Source of the DNA: Bacillota bacterium
GTDB lineage: Bacteria > Bacillota > UBA4882 > UBA8346
NCBI GenBank assembly: GCA_023392595.1
Contig: JAEVYU010000002.1
Coordinates: forward strand, 1 to 48,455
Direction of reading: 5' to 3'
Length of the DNA stretch: 48,455 nucleotides
Both the position numbers and the translations under genes were made by a program. Positions within the stretch are counted from its first letter, which is position 1; each line of letters starts with the position of its first letter. Under the pieces are notes generated by a model. The model did not search any database and was not told the DNA's origin. It was given only the letters and a program-made list of their open reading frames with translations. Shown here one piece after another: positions 8,599-17,010 of the stretch.

Positions 8599-9468
8599 AT
8601 GACTCTACGGGATCTGGAGATATTCTCCGCTGTTTGTGATACCAACAATATTACGGCAGCAGCCGAACGGCTCCGTATTTCACAGCCGTCGGTCAGTCAA
8701 GTCATTGCCAATATCGAACAGGATTTCGGCGTCCGTTTATTCGAACGTTTCTCCAAAAAGCTCTATATTACCGAGTCCGGACGGTTATTGCAAGATTATG
8801 CACGGCATATTCTTTTTTCATTTTACGAGATGGAGGAAAGATTACGGGGGTCCGGGGTGACCCATAGGATTCGTATCGGAGCAAGCGTAACCGTGGGTGC
8901 TTGCCTGTTAAGCGCCATTACGAAAAATTTTGCCGGACTGCAACCGGAAATCCAGATTAAGGCAGTGGTCGATAATACGAGCGTTATTGAAAATCAAATT
9001 TGCGCCAATGATCTGGATTTAGGATTGGTGGAAGGAAATATCCACCATCCGAATATCGTGGCCACTCCATTTATGGACGATCAATTGGTTTTGGTGTGCG
9101 GAAAGTCGCATCCGCTTTATAGCAAACCGATTATCGGGAAAAAAGGCCTTTCGAACCTGGCATTTATTGTACGGGAGGAAGGAAGCGGCACCCGGGAACT
9201 GTTCGTCAGCGTCATGAACTCTCACGGAATTCCCTGGGAGGTTACTTGGGTTTGTAACAATGCGGAAGGCATAAAAAATGCCGTTATAGCCGGTATCGGT
9301 GTGACGGTAATCTCCCAAATGCTGGTTAGCAAGGAAATTGCCGATGGAGATTTGCATCTTATCAAGATTGACGGCATGGAGTTTAAACGCAAATTTCATA
9401 TTATTTATCATTGCAATAAATATCTGACCGATCCCATCCGCCAATTGATCGATAGCTGCCTGTTATAA
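8599..9468 (+). CDS. LysR-family transcriptional regulator (CysL/YeiE-like)
   Basis: 289 residues. The winged helix-turn-helix is at residues 1-60 (MTLRDLEIFSAVCD, ITAAAERLRISQPSVSQVI) and the C-terminal co-inducer domain fills the rest (EEGSGTRELF is a common small-ligand segment). The start at 8599 has TTGGAG 7 bases upstream; upstream in-frame codons are AT-rich leader. Divergent orientation to yeiH suggests it controls the yeiH-pyrK-PyrD-like operon and itself. Relatives respond to sulfur metabolites; the ligand here is unknown. Confidence 0.9.
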   Translation: MTLRDLEIFSAVCDTNNITAAAERLRISQPSVSQVIANIEQDFGVRLFERFSKKLYITESGRLLQDYARHILFSFYEMEERLRGSGVTHRIRIGASVTVGACLLSAITKNFAGLQPEIQIKAVVDNTSVIENQICANDLDLGLVEGNIHHPNIVATPFMDDQLVLVCGKSHPLYSKPIIGKKGLSNLAFIVREEGSGTRELFVSVMNSHGIPWEVTWVCNNAEGIKNAVIAGIGVTVISQMLVSKEIADGDLHLIKIDGMEFKRKFHIIYHCNKYLTDPIRQLIDSCLL

Positions 9469-9530
9469 TTCATTTTTCAGCAATTCGCTTTTTTTCAACA
9501 TAATCTCGGGATAATCTTATCGCCTTCTAG

Positions 9531-9642
9531 GGTTCCCTGGTCACGCCGGTTTGATTTCAGAGGGGTTTCTCTTAGACCTTCCGAAGCGATCTGGGAATTT
9601 TTCCTGAAATCCTCTTCCCTCTATGGAACCAACCTGAGGTTC
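9531..9642. repeat. Nested inverted repeats upstream of the zinc-ribbon gene
   Basis: GGTTCC (9531-9536) pairs with GGAACC (9625-9630), enclosing GATTTCAG (9553-9560) with CTGAAATC (9604-9611). A small GAACC/GGTTC hairpin follows at 9626-9642, using the same GGAACC arm in an alternative pairing. The layout resembles a structured 5' leader, but no known riboswitch class was recognised. It ends about 50 bp before the small gene at 9690. Confidence 0.35.
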
Positions 9643-9689
9643 ATGAAATACAATAAAGCATTAAGAAACCCTATGGAAAGGCGAATGCG

Positions 9690-9812
9690 ATGGAGCATAA
9701 AATAACGAAACTCGTTTGTCCATCTTGCGGCAAAACGATTCCCCATAAAGGCGGAGATGTTTGTCCCCTGGTAAAATGCCCGGTTTGTGGTCATCGGATG
9801 ATTTGTAACTAA
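9690..9812 (+). CDS. Small zinc-ribbon protein, 40 residues
   Basis: Predicted product runs from MEHKITKLVCPSCGK to CPVCGHRMICN. It has two CxxC knuckles (CPSC and CPVC) plus extra Cys at residues 25 and 39, giving a compact zinc-ribbon pattern. GGAAAGG lies 8 bases before the ATG. Small proteins of this type are often metal- or nucleic-acid-binding; no specific family is recognised. A 220-bp leader with nested inverted repeats lies before it. Confidence 0.6.
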   Translation: MEHKITKLVCPSCGKTIPHKGGDVCPLVKCPVCGHRMICN

Positions 9813-10191
9813 ATCCAGTTAGAATACAGCCGGCTTTGAGCCATTCCCTAAGTTCTGCCATACTGTTCCCCTTCCCATCACTGTAAAATCAATTGGATGC
9901 AGAAATCCCCCCAACACGATTCCAATTTTCAGACAAGCATTTTATGAGAACCGGTAAAAAAGAATTCGTTCCCTTTTTATGATTAATTAATTCTTCAAAG
10001 AATACAGCCTCTTTTCATTATGGGTCTTTTCTGGTATATAACCCTGTTTTTTCTTTGCTTGTCCGCATGAACCGCCTTTTTGGAAAAAATCAATGCAGGA
10101 AATCCGGAAAGAAGCGAAGAAAAGAAATAATCCGTAGATTGGTGAATCAGATTCCCCAATCAAAAACTTTATTGGAAGAAAGGAGCATTTG
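9813..10191. other. 380-bp intergenic region
   Basis: No well-supported gene. On the minus strand a short stretch ending near 9987 reads as a basic, protein-like peptide (KGGSCGQAKKKQGYIPEKTH) but lacks an in-frame start with a ribosome binding site, so it may be a gene relic. The last 20 bases carry the MscS ribosome binding site. Confidence 0.4.
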
Positions 10192-11265
10192 ATGATCAAT
10201 CAAATTCTTCATCAAACAGTCTTTCACAATACGGTCTCTGATTATCTTATCGCGGTGGCTATCGTTCTTTTGGGGATTATTATCATCAGGATCCTGAAAC
10301 GAATTATATTGAACCGTTTTAAAAAATGGGCCGAACGAACCGAAACGACGCTGGATGATTTTATTATAAAAATCATAGAAAAACGGATGCTGCCATTAGT
10401 TTATTTTGGACTCATTTATATCAGCATCCAAACACTACAATTAAAACCGATTTTCAATAAATGGTTCGATATTGCCGGATTAATATTGATCATTGTGATC
10501 GGGGTAAGACTTTTATTATCCATTTTTGATTACAGTATCAAGAATTTCTTTTTCAAACGAAAAATCCTGGACTTATCAAAACAACAACTCATTAAAGTAA
10601 TTATGCCGGTGATCCAGCTAATCATCTGGACCTTAGCGGTCATCATCATCTTAGATAACATCGGCATAAAAATAACCGCTCTGATGACCGGTCTCGGAAT
10701 CGGAGGCGTCGCAGTCGCTCTAGCGTCCCAAACTGTATTGGGAGATATGTTCAACTACTTTACGATATTTTTTGATCGTCCGTTTGAGTTAGGCGATTTT
10801 ATCGTTGTCGGCGAATTTATGGGCACGGTTGAGCACATCGGCATTAAAACCACACGAATTCGTAGCTTGGGAGGAGAACAACTGGTTTTTTCCAACACCG
10901 ATCTTTCCAGTTCACGGGTGCGGAATTATAAACGGATGGAGCAAAGAAGAGTGCTGTTCAAATTTGGGGTGACTTACAATACCCCCAATGAAAAACTCCG
11001 GGAGATTCCCCAGATAGTCCGGAAGATCATTGAAACTTTGCCGAAAACTCTTTTCGATCGGGCTCATTTTGCTTCATATGGCGATTTTGCTTTAATATTT
11101 GAAACCGCTTACTACGTTTTGGATAGCGATTTCAATCGTTATATGGATATCCAGCAAGAGGTAAACTTCAATCTAAAAAAGGAATTGGAGATTCGCGGTA
11201 TTTCCTTTGCCCTACCTACCCAGACACTTTTTATCAATCAGCAGCAATCCGCTGACCGGAATTAG
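10192..11265 (+). CDS. MscS-family mechanosensitive ion channel
   Basis: 357 residues. Four or five hydrophobic helices occupy residues 15-180. The pore helix and following Sm-like domain are marked by ALMTGLGIGGVAVALASQTVLGDMFNYFTIFFDRPFELGDFI, the family signature. A cytoplasmic alpha/beta domain follows (RVLFKFGVTYNTP). Such channels release solutes when membrane tension rises. AAGGAG lies 6-7 bases before the ATG at 10192; the TTG at 10189 is less likely. It stands alone, convergent with the mod operon. Confidence 0.93.
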   Translation: MINQILHQTVFHNTVSDYLIAVAIVLLGIIIIRILKRIILNRFKKWAERTETTLDDFIIKIIEKRMLPLVYFGLIYISIQTLQLKPIFNKWFDIAGLILIIVIGVRLLLSIFDYSIKNFFFKRKILDLSKQQLIKVIMPVIQLIIWTLAVIIILDNIGIKITALMTGLGIGGVAVALASQTVLGDMFNYFTIFFDRPFELGDFIVVGEFMGTVEHIGIKTTRIRSLGGEQLVFSNTDLSSSRVRNYKRMEQRRVLFKFGVTYNTPNEKLREIPQIVRKIIETLPKTLFDRAHFASYGDFALIFETAYYVLDSDFNRYMDIQQEVNFNLKKELEIRGISFALPTQTLFINQQQSADRN

Positions 11266-11305
11266 TTTTCTAAAATTAAATTCCGGATGAGTGATTTCAA
11301 GCAGG

Positions 11306-11983
11306 CTAACCAACAATTGCGGCGGGAAGTCCCTGTTGACTAATTTCCCCTTTTTCCATTATAAACAGCCTTTCTCCCAGTCTGACAGCTTCGTTCGGGT
11401 CATGGGTAACATGGATAACGGTTATGTTATCTTTATGGTGGAGAAAACGAAGCAATTCCTGCAAATTAAATTTGGTCTGCGGATCGAGAGCAGATAGCGG
11501 CTCATCCAGCAAAAGCAGGGGCGGGCGCAGCAATAGCGCCCGCGCCAATGAAACTCGTTGTTTTTCACCGCCGCTTAAAAAATAGGGTGAACGTTCCCAG
11601 AGATGAGTTATTCCCATGATTTCCGATAACTCCGCCATATACTTCAGTGTCCCGGGCTGATCGGCAATACCTTTAACCCGGGCGCCAAATAAAATATTGT
11701 CCCGCACCTTTAAAAAAGGATAGAGTAGGCTGTCCTGATAAGCAAAACCAAGGTTGCGTCTTTCCGGCGGGACATTGGTAATGTCTTTTCCCTTCAGCAG
11801 CATCCTGCCGTGGGTTACAAATCTAAGACCGGCAATCAACTCCAGCAACATTGTCTTTCCGGAACCGGTCATCCCGGCAATAACCAAATATTCTCCTGCA
11901 AAGAGCCGGAAACTAATATCCTTTATCTTGAAAGACCCGGCAACATGGGATATGTGGCATAACTCCAAAAATGGAATGCTCAT
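11306..11983 (-). CDS. modC: Molybdate/tungstate ABC transporter ATP-binding protein
   Basis: 225 residues. Walker A GMTGSGKT, Q-loop FAYQDSLLYPF, ABC signature FLSGGEKQRVSLARAL, Walker B LLLLDEPLSALD and H-loop VTHDPNEA are intact. It is short because it lacks the C-terminal molybdate-binding (TOBE/Mop) domain of classical ModC, as in tungstate-type transporters. The start overlaps the modB stop (ATGA). It is last in modD-modA-modB-modC and energises oxyanion import. Confidence 0.88.
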   Translation of the reverse strand: MSIPFLELCHISHVAGSFKIKDISFRLFAGEYLVIAGMTGSGKTMLLELIAGLRFVTHGRMLLKGKDITNVPPERRNLGFAYQDSLLYPFLKVRDNILFGARVKGIADQPGTLKYMAELSEIMGITHLWERSPYFLSGGEKQRVSLARALLLRPPLLLLDEPLSALDPQTKFNLQELLRFLHHKDNITVIHVTHDPNEAVRLGERLFIMEKGEISQQGLPAAIVG

Positions 11984-12813
11984 TGTTTCTCCTGGCGGGT
12001 GAGTATTTTAAAAACAGTCAAGACCAGCATGGCAGTTAGAAATAAAATAATCGCAATCGCTAAGGCAAAACGGATTTCGCCAATGGACATATTCAAAAAA
12101 ATCGCCGCCGACAGAGTCTCAGTTTTCATCCGGGTGACACCGGCCAGCATGGCGGTGCATCCAAACTCTCCTAAAGTCCTGGCCCATGTCATAGCAACTC
12201 CTGCTCCAATTCCCCGGCCAGCCATGGGTAAAGTGACTCTTTTAAAAACTTCAGCAGGTGAGCAACCGAGGGTACGGGCTATTTTTTCGTAACGAAGGTC
12301 AATAGCCGCGAAAGCTTCCTTAAAAGTTTTCACAGTAAACGGGAAAGCAATAAACCACAGGGCTATAATCACCCCCCCAGCCGTAAAAACGATGTTGATT
12401 CCAATCTGTGCCAGCTTTTGACCCAAAATCGGGCCAAACAGGATCAATAACGCCATTCCCGAGACAAGCGGAGGCAAGATCAACGGCAAATCCAATAATG
12501 TATCTACAATTACTTTCCCCGGGAAAGAATAACGGGCCAGAATATAACTACACGGCAGAGCAGTTCCCACCGCTACGGCAGTTGCTATGAACGTTGTTTT
12601 AAAGGTAAATTCCAAAGCAAACCGGAATTCAGGATTTTGAAACAGTGCCCAGTATGAATCTGGGGCGCCATATAAAAACATCCCTATAAAAACCAGACCA
12701 AAAAAAATAATTACGGCCGCAAATACCACCCAAAATAACATTTGCAGCCAATTGACGGTTAAGCGTCGAATCCCCCCGAAAGTTGTCCGGTTAAAGCTGA
12801 ATTTTGAACCCAT
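11980..12813 (-). CDS. modB: Molybdate/tungstate ABC transporter permease
   Basis: 277 residues with about six transmembrane helices. The EAA loop is seen in YEKIARTLGCSPAEVFKRVTLPMAGRGIGAG, which docks the ATPase; ARTLGEFGCTAMLAG is typical of ModB/CysT permeases. The chosen ATG (12813) overlaps the 3' end of modA by 23 bp with only a weak ribosome binding site, so it probably depends on coupled translation. Longer in-frame starts would overlap modA by over 100 bp. Confidence 0.87.
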   Translation of the reverse strand: MGSKFSFNRTTFGGIRRLTVNWLQMLFWVVFAAVIIFFGLVFIGMFLYGAPDSYWALFQNPEFRFALEFTFKTTFIATAVAVGTALPCSYILARYSFPGKVIVDTLLDLPLILPPLVSGMALLILFGPILGQKLAQIGINIVFTAGGVIIALWFIAFPFTVKTFKEAFAAIDLRYEKIARTLGCSPAEVFKRVTLPMAGRGIGAGVAMTWARTLGEFGCTAMLAGVTRMKTETLSAAIFLNMSIGEIRFALAIAIILFLTAMLVLTVFKILTRQEKQ

Positions 12814-13570
12814 ATCTTTCAAACACTGCCGGGCCCTCGGTTTTAGCAAACTCCATAAACGCCTTGGCCGCATCTTTTTGAGTGGTAAAGCTAAGTACAG
12901 CGCAGGGAATTTCATCGATTGCATTCAGGGACGGATCAATCATAACCATTTCCAACTTGGCTTTGTTTTTCACGGCGTCACTATATTCGACAATTCCGGC
13001 GTCCCCTTGGCCCATGAGTAGAGCTGCGGTAACTTTCATCGGTGTTTCCATCAATGCCAAAATATTTTTTTCAATCTCTCCGCTGATTCCCAGTTTATTA
13101 AATACTTTGTATGCCGAAGCTCCGATGGCGGTGGCTTTGGTATCCGGCAGCACCAACTTCACTCCCGGTTTGGCAAGATCCGCAACACCGGAAATTTTCG
13201 CCGGATTTCCCTTCGGAGTGATAATTACCGGGACGTGGTACGCAAGAGGCCCGGCCATTGCCAAGATATATCCTGCTTGTTTTGCCTTGGCCAAAAACGG
13301 CATACCTCCGGGAATAAAAATATCCCCTTTTTTACTTAACTCCAATTGACTGTATAAACCGCCCACATTGTTAAAGGTCATCTCTATTTTAATACCGGTC
13401 TTTTGTTCATAAATCGCGGCCAGCTCCGTGACAGGATCTTTAATACCCGCCCCCACATAAGCAAATAAAGTTGGCTTCGATGTATCCGCCACAGCGCCAC
13501 TGCAAGCAAACGAAGCTATCAGTATCATCATCCAAGCTATCATTCGAAAGTTTTTCAGAAATTGGAACAC
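12791..13570 (-). CDS. modA: Molybdate/tungstate-binding periplasmic protein
   Basis: 259 residues. An N-terminal signal peptide (hydrophobic run ending ACSGAVA) is followed by a class II binding-protein fold (LFAYVGAGIKDPVTELAAIYEQKTG, GDIFIPGG, GQGDAGIVEYSDA). The start is taken as GTG at 13570 because GGAGGTG (13577-13583) lies exactly 6 bases upstream; an ATG at 13585 would place that site inside the gene. Whether it binds molybdate or tungstate cannot be read from the sequence. Confidence 0.88.
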   Translation of the reverse strand: MFQFLKNFRMIAWMMILIASFACSGAVADTSKPTLFAYVGAGIKDPVTELAAIYEQKTGIKIEMTFNNVGGLYSQLELSKKGDIFIPGGMPFLAKAKQAGYILAMAGPLAYHVPVIITPKGNPAKISGVADLAKPGVKLVLPDTKATAIGASAYKVFNKLGISGEIEKNILALMETPMKVTAALLMGQGDAGIVEYSDAVKNKAKLEMVMIDPSLNAIDEIPCAVLSFTTQKDAAKAFMEFAKTEGPAVFERYGFKIQL

Positions 13571-13596
13571 AAACAACACCTCCATATTTTATCAAC

Positions 13597-14445
13597 CTAC
13601 TTATCCATCTCCATCCGGCAACCGATGTCGGCCGGTTTTCCAAAATAGACTGCAGTCGTTACAATAGCATCAATACCGGTTTTGGCATACTCTTCAATAT
13701 TATTTTCATGAATGCCGCCGGCGGCTAAAATCACCAGCTTAGGATTGATCGCCCGCAATGTTTGAACATACCGTTGCAAATCCACGGCGGCAATCTTATC
13801 AAATTGAACTCCGTCAATTCCCGCTTTGCAAAACCGGATCGCTTCCTCAACCGATTCCGCTTCCGCCAGGATTTTCTTTTCACACGCTTTCGCCTTTAAC
13901 GCCGGCACCAGTTTCAAGAATTGTTCCTCATCTCCGATAAAATTGCGGTGCTGTTTAAATATCAAAACAGTCTCCGACAATCCGAGCCGGTGCGGCAGGC
14001 CACCGCCGCACAAAACCGCTTTTATGGAGAGTTCTTTGGTTCCGGGAAAATTCTTGCGGGTGCTAACGATATTGATATGGGGATTTCCTTTCGCGGCTTG
14101 ATCGACAAGTTTCCGGGTACGGGTGGCTATCCCAGAACAATATTCAAAGATATTCATCACCGCTTTCCAAAACATATGCAAATGATCGGCCGTTCCCTGC
14201 GCTTCAAAAAACACTTCATTGGGCGCAGTCTTTGTTCCGGAGGGTAGCATTTTAGTCACATCCAGCTGCAATTTCTCGGCGATTCGCACGGCTTCCTCCG
14301 AACCACACAGTACCATCTCCTCCCGCCCAAAGTAACGGATCCGGCCCCGCTGTTCTCCGATACCCATAATGTGAGTCGTCAAATCAAGGTAAGGAACATC
14401 CTCTTTTAAAATTTTCTCCAATGTCTCATCCGCGATATAGGTCAT
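13597..14445 (-). CDS. modD: ModD, quinolinate phosphoribosyltransferase-like protein of molybdenum operons
   Basis: 282 residues of the NadC fold: N-terminal swapped domain (LDLTTHIMGIGEQRGRIRYFGREEMVLCG) and TIM barrel (RTRKLVDQA, STRKNFPGTKELSIKAVLCGGG, HRLGLSETVLIFKQH, IAAGG-like LAAGGIHENNIEEYAKTGID). ModD proteins sit with molybdate transporters and their exact reaction is not established. AAAGGAGT lies 8 bases before the ATG at 14445; the GTG at 14454 is inside that site. Being first in the operon and having no nadA/nadB nearby supports ModD over NadC. Confidence 0.85.
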   Translation of the reverse strand: MTYIADETLEKILKEDVPYLDLTTHIMGIGEQRGRIRYFGREEMVLCGSEEAVRIAEKLQLDVTKMLPSGTKTAPNEVFFEAQGTADHLHMFWKAVMNIFEYCSGIATRTRKLVDQAAKGNPHINIVSTRKNFPGTKELSIKAVLCGGGLPHRLGLSETVLIFKQHRNFIGDEEQFLKLVPALKAKACEKKILAEAESVEEAIRFCKAGIDGVQFDKIAAVDLQRYVQTLRAINPKLVILAAGGIHENNIEEYAKTGIDAIVTTAVYFGKPADIGCRMEMDK

Positions 14446-14496
14446 GGAATCCACTCCTTTAAAAGTAACCCCGCCACAGGCCCTTTGTTGTTATGA

Positions 14497-14625
14497 ACAT
14501 GTCATATATTTGATGGTATATCAACGACAACGAACATAACAAAACGTAACCAAACTGTGTACTCATTATATTCCGATTTTTTTATAAAATCAACTAAAAA
14601 TACCCAAGATACATGACATATATTT
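14497..14625. promoter_or_regulatory. Paired direct repeats flanking the mod promoter (candidate operators)
   Basis: A 15-bp motif, ACATGWCATATATTT, occurs at 14497-14511 and 14611-14625 with a single mismatch. One copy lies just upstream of the -35 box, the other downstream of the transcription start. Its core ATG-x-CAT is palindromic. In addition GTTATG (14490-14495) and CATAAC (14535-14540) form an inverted repeat, somewhat like a ModE half-site. Placement on both sides of a promoter suggests repression with looping. Confidence 0.45.
14565..14593 (-). promoter_or_regulatory. Promoter of the modDABC operon
   Basis: Reading leftward, TTGATT (14588-14593), a 17-base spacer, and TATAAT (14565-14570). 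It lies about 120 bp before modD, leaving a leader that contains one copy of a repeated motif. Confidence 0.65.
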
Positions 14626-14716
14626 TACATTAAATAATTCGTAAACCGACAAAAACGAGGAAAACATAGATAAATTCCAATTAACAGGGAATAAGTCAGG
14701 CCCTCTTATTGCAAAA

Positions 14717-14809
14717 ATGGCAAAAAAATTTACTGTGGAAATAAAAATACCGGATACCGACAAAGATATCCGGCTACAGCTCGATTACCCTTTTGATTTA
14801 ATCTTATGA
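14717..14809 (+). CDS. Possible 30-residue small ORF
   Basis: Starts MAKKFTVEIKIPDTDKD and ends PFDLIL; the alternating hydrophobic/charged pattern looks like a beta strand of a real protein. There is no Shine-Dalgarno site, so translation is doubtful; it may be a fragment. No family recognised. Confidence 0.2.
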   Translation: MAKKFTVEIKIPDTDKDIRLQLDYPFDLIL

Positions 14810-14877
14810 TTTATCAATAAAATACCACCTTGGCCGCAATGGTTCTTCCATCGAAGGAGTTTTCCGATAATTGGTAT

Positions 14878-15195
14878 TCAACCAATATATTTCTTTATTT
14901 CAGATATTATTTTATCTTTGGTCCGAACCCCCACCAAACGACTCACCGGCTTGCCATTTTTAAATAAACAAATCGTCGGGATGCTCATGATTCTATATTT
15001 TTGAGTTAAATCCGGATTATCATCAATATTGACCTTTCCGACCCGTATTTTACCTGCAAATTTGTCAGCCATCTCGTCAATAAAAGGTGCAAGCCTTTTA
15101 CACGGGCCACACCAAGGAGCCCAGAAATCCACTAATACGGGTAGGCTGGACCTTAATACTTCTCGCTGAAAATTTTGTTGATCCAATTGAATCAA
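14878..15195 (-). CDS. trxA: Thioredoxin
   Basis: 105 residues with the complete thioredoxin fold and active site FWAPWCGPCKRL. The cis-proline loop is SIPTICLFKNGKPVSRLVG. It reduces protein disulfides using electrons from a thioredoxin reductase not present here. The TTG at 15195 is chosen because AGGGGGTGG lies about 7 bases upstream; GTG 15204 and TTG 15219 are too close to or before that site. Divergent from the DUF2284 gene. Confidence 0.92.
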   Translation of the reverse strand: MIQLDQQNFQREVLRSSLPVLVDFWAPWCGPCKRLAPFIDEMADKFAGKIRVGKVNIDDNPDLTQKYRIMSIPTICLFKNGKPVSRLVGVRTKDKIISEIKKYIG

Positions 15196-15400
15196 ACTTG
15201 CCACCCCCTTATACGTCAAATAAGACCATCTTTATATGCAGCAGCAAACCCTTGAAAAAATGGTTTATTCCATAATATTCTTTACCTGGTAAAAGGAAAT
15301 ATGTCGAAGTAATTTTGTTTTTGTCATACAACATGGAATAGCCATTATGAACGGCGCCGTGATATAATTTAATTACCAAAATTTCAAGAGGTGTGAGGGT

Positions 15401-15907
15401 ATGCAACCAAACGAATATTGCGATTTGGCAATTCAACTCGGCGCCGATCACGCTGTGCTTTTTAATATTACCGATATAGTTTTTGATTCCCGGACCATTC
15501 TGAAGTGTATGTTTGGTTGCAGCGACTGGGGCAAAGGTCATACCTGCCCATCCCGTCCCGGTTCTCTGATGCCATGGGAGTATAAGCAAATCTTTTCCGA
15601 GTATTCCTGGGGAATCATTATCCATTCCACCAACAAAAAAACTTCCCAGGAAGTATCTTTTGCCTTGGAAAGCCGCGCCTTTACCGATGGTTATTATTTT
15701 GCGTTTTCCTTGAGCGATTGCGCTTTATGTAATGAATGCGCCGGTTTAAAGGTTAAACCTTGTGTCAATCCTAAAAAAGCCAGACCCGCTTTTCACAGCG
15801 TCGGCATTGATGTTTTCAAAACAGTCCGCCGGTTTAACCTGCCCATTGAAGCGCTTAAGTATCCGGGAGAAACTCAAAACTGGTATTCGGCGGTATTTTT
15901 CAAATAG
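15401..15907 (+). CDS. DUF2284 putative metal-binding protein
   Basis: 168 residues. Matches the DUF2284 pattern: an N-terminal Cys set (KCMFGCSDWGKGHTCP) and a C-terminal set (CALCNECAGLKVKPCVNPKKARP), suggesting one or two iron-sulfur or zinc sites. The HSVGIDVFKTVRRFNLPIE segment is the usual conserved end. Function is unknown in the family. GAGG/GAGGG precede the ATG. Its neighbour is a divergent thioredoxin. Confidence 0.85.
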   Translation: MQPNEYCDLAIQLGADHAVLFNITDIVFDSRTILKCMFGCSDWGKGHTCPSRPGSLMPWEYKQIFSEYSWGIIIHSTNKKTSQEVSFALESRAFTDGYYFAFSLSDCALCNECAGLKVKPCVNPKKARPAFHSVGIDVFKTVRRFNLPIEALKYPGETQNWYSAVFFK

Positions 15908-15954
15908 TTTATGTCGGATGAGTCATCGGAAGGAATAAAACGATGGCCGGGGGT

Positions 15955-17010
15955 TCATTTTCTTATCCCATGACAACGCAGCCAATGCTCCCCTTGACTC
16001 GGGACTGGCAATAACTCCGCTGACTCTGTCCCGCAAATCTCTAAGGCATTGGGACATCGCGGATAGAAAGCGCACCCCCGGATGGTGTTTGCCAAATCCG
16101 GGGCCTCCCCCCCAATCGGAACCGGTTTCAACGGCTCCACCCCCACCTTGGGAATGGCATCCAGTAAAATTCTGGTGTACGGATGCAACGGATGATCATA
16201 AAGCTGATCCACCGGAGCCAGTTCGACAATTTTGCCCGCATACATCACCGCCACCCGGTCGCACAGGTAATAAACCACATTTAAGTTGTGGGAAATGAAA
16301 AGATAAGCTAGGTTCAGTTGGTGGTGCAAATCAAGGAATAAATTCAAGATTTGGGCTTGCACCGAGACATCCAGGGCGGAAACGGGTTCATCGGCCACAA
16401 TCAGTTTGGGATTTAACATCAGGGCGCAGCCGATGCCGATTCTCTGCCGCTGGCCGCCGCTAAGCTCCCTGGGATAACGCTCCCGAAAGCTCTCATCAAG
16501 GCCGATCCATTTCAAAATCTCATTAACCCGCTTGATTCTGGCGGCTTTATCGCCTAATTTGTGGATCTTTAAAGGCTCTTCCAGAATCCAGCCGATCTTT
16601 TTTCTAGGATTCAAGGCGCTTAAGGGGTCTTGAAAAACGATCTGCACTTTTGGGCTGAGATTTTTAATACCGCTGACCTTATGACCCTCTATAAATATTT
16701 CTCCCCGCACCTCCGGGACCAGCCCCAAAATCGCCCGGCCCAGCGTTGACTTGCCGCAGCCGCTCTCTCCCACCAGGCCGAAGATCTCTCCCTGCCGGAT
16801 GGTGAATGAAACATCATCCAACGCCTCAATGGTTGTGCCCTTTTCAAAAAAATTGACCGCCTGGTTATGATATGTCTTTTGGAGATGGCGTATCTCCAAA
16901 AGATCAGCATTTTCAGAAGCCTTTTCTCTCAACGGCGTTGCAATATCTCCGGATATTTTATCAACCGGAAATAACGGCATTCCTTCAGATTCGGGCATAT
17001 TTCGTTTCAC
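15955..17010 (-). CDS. Peptide/nickel ABC transporter ATP-binding protein (OppF/DppF type)
   Basis: 351 residues. Walker A GLVGESGCGKSTLGRAI, Q-loop IVFQDPLSALNPRKKI, signature LSGGQRQRIGIGCAL, Walker B LIVADEPVSALDVS, H-loop FISHNLNVV. The C-terminal oligopeptide extension holds the Cys set GCAFYPRCPNALEIC...LRCHG seen in members with a 4Fe-4S or structural site. GTG 17010 with GGAGGG upstream overlaps oppD by 26 bp; ATG 16998 is an alternative. Last gene of the five-gene importer. Confidence 0.9.
   Translation of the reverse strand: MKRNMPESEGMPLFPVDKISGDIATPLREKASENADLLEIRHLQKTYHNQAVNFFEKGTTIEALDDVSFTIRQGEIFGLVGESGCGKSTLGRAILGLVPEVRGEIFIEGHKVSGIKNLSPKVQIVFQDPLSALNPRKKIGWILEEPLKIHKLGDKAARIKRVNEILKWIGLDESFRERYPRELSGGQRQRIGIGCALMLNPKLIVADEPVSALDVSVQAQILNLFLDLHHQLNLAYLFISHNLNVVYYLCDRVAVMYAGKIVELAPVDQLYDHPLHPYTRILLDAIPKVGVEPLKPVPIGGEAPDLANTIRGCAFYPRCPNALEICGTESAELLPVPSQGEHWLRCHGIRK

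Larger units (their letters stand above)
14446..14877. other. 430-bp region upstream of modD
   Basis: Contains the mod promoter, the paired repeats, a possible 30-codon ORF (14717-14809) and a small stem (CCGGATA 14750-14756 with TATCCGG 14767-14773) within that ORF. No molybdenum-cofactor riboswitch consensus was recognised. Confidence 0.5.

Noticed and set aside
13597..14445. NadC (quinolinate phosphoribosyltransferase) of NAD synthesis
   Set aside because: The fold is the same, but its position at the head of a molybdate transporter operon and the lack of nadA/nadB favour ModD.
14446..14640. Molybdenum-cofactor riboswitch before modD
   Set aside because: No recognisable consensus; the leader is AT-rich and better explained by protein operators.
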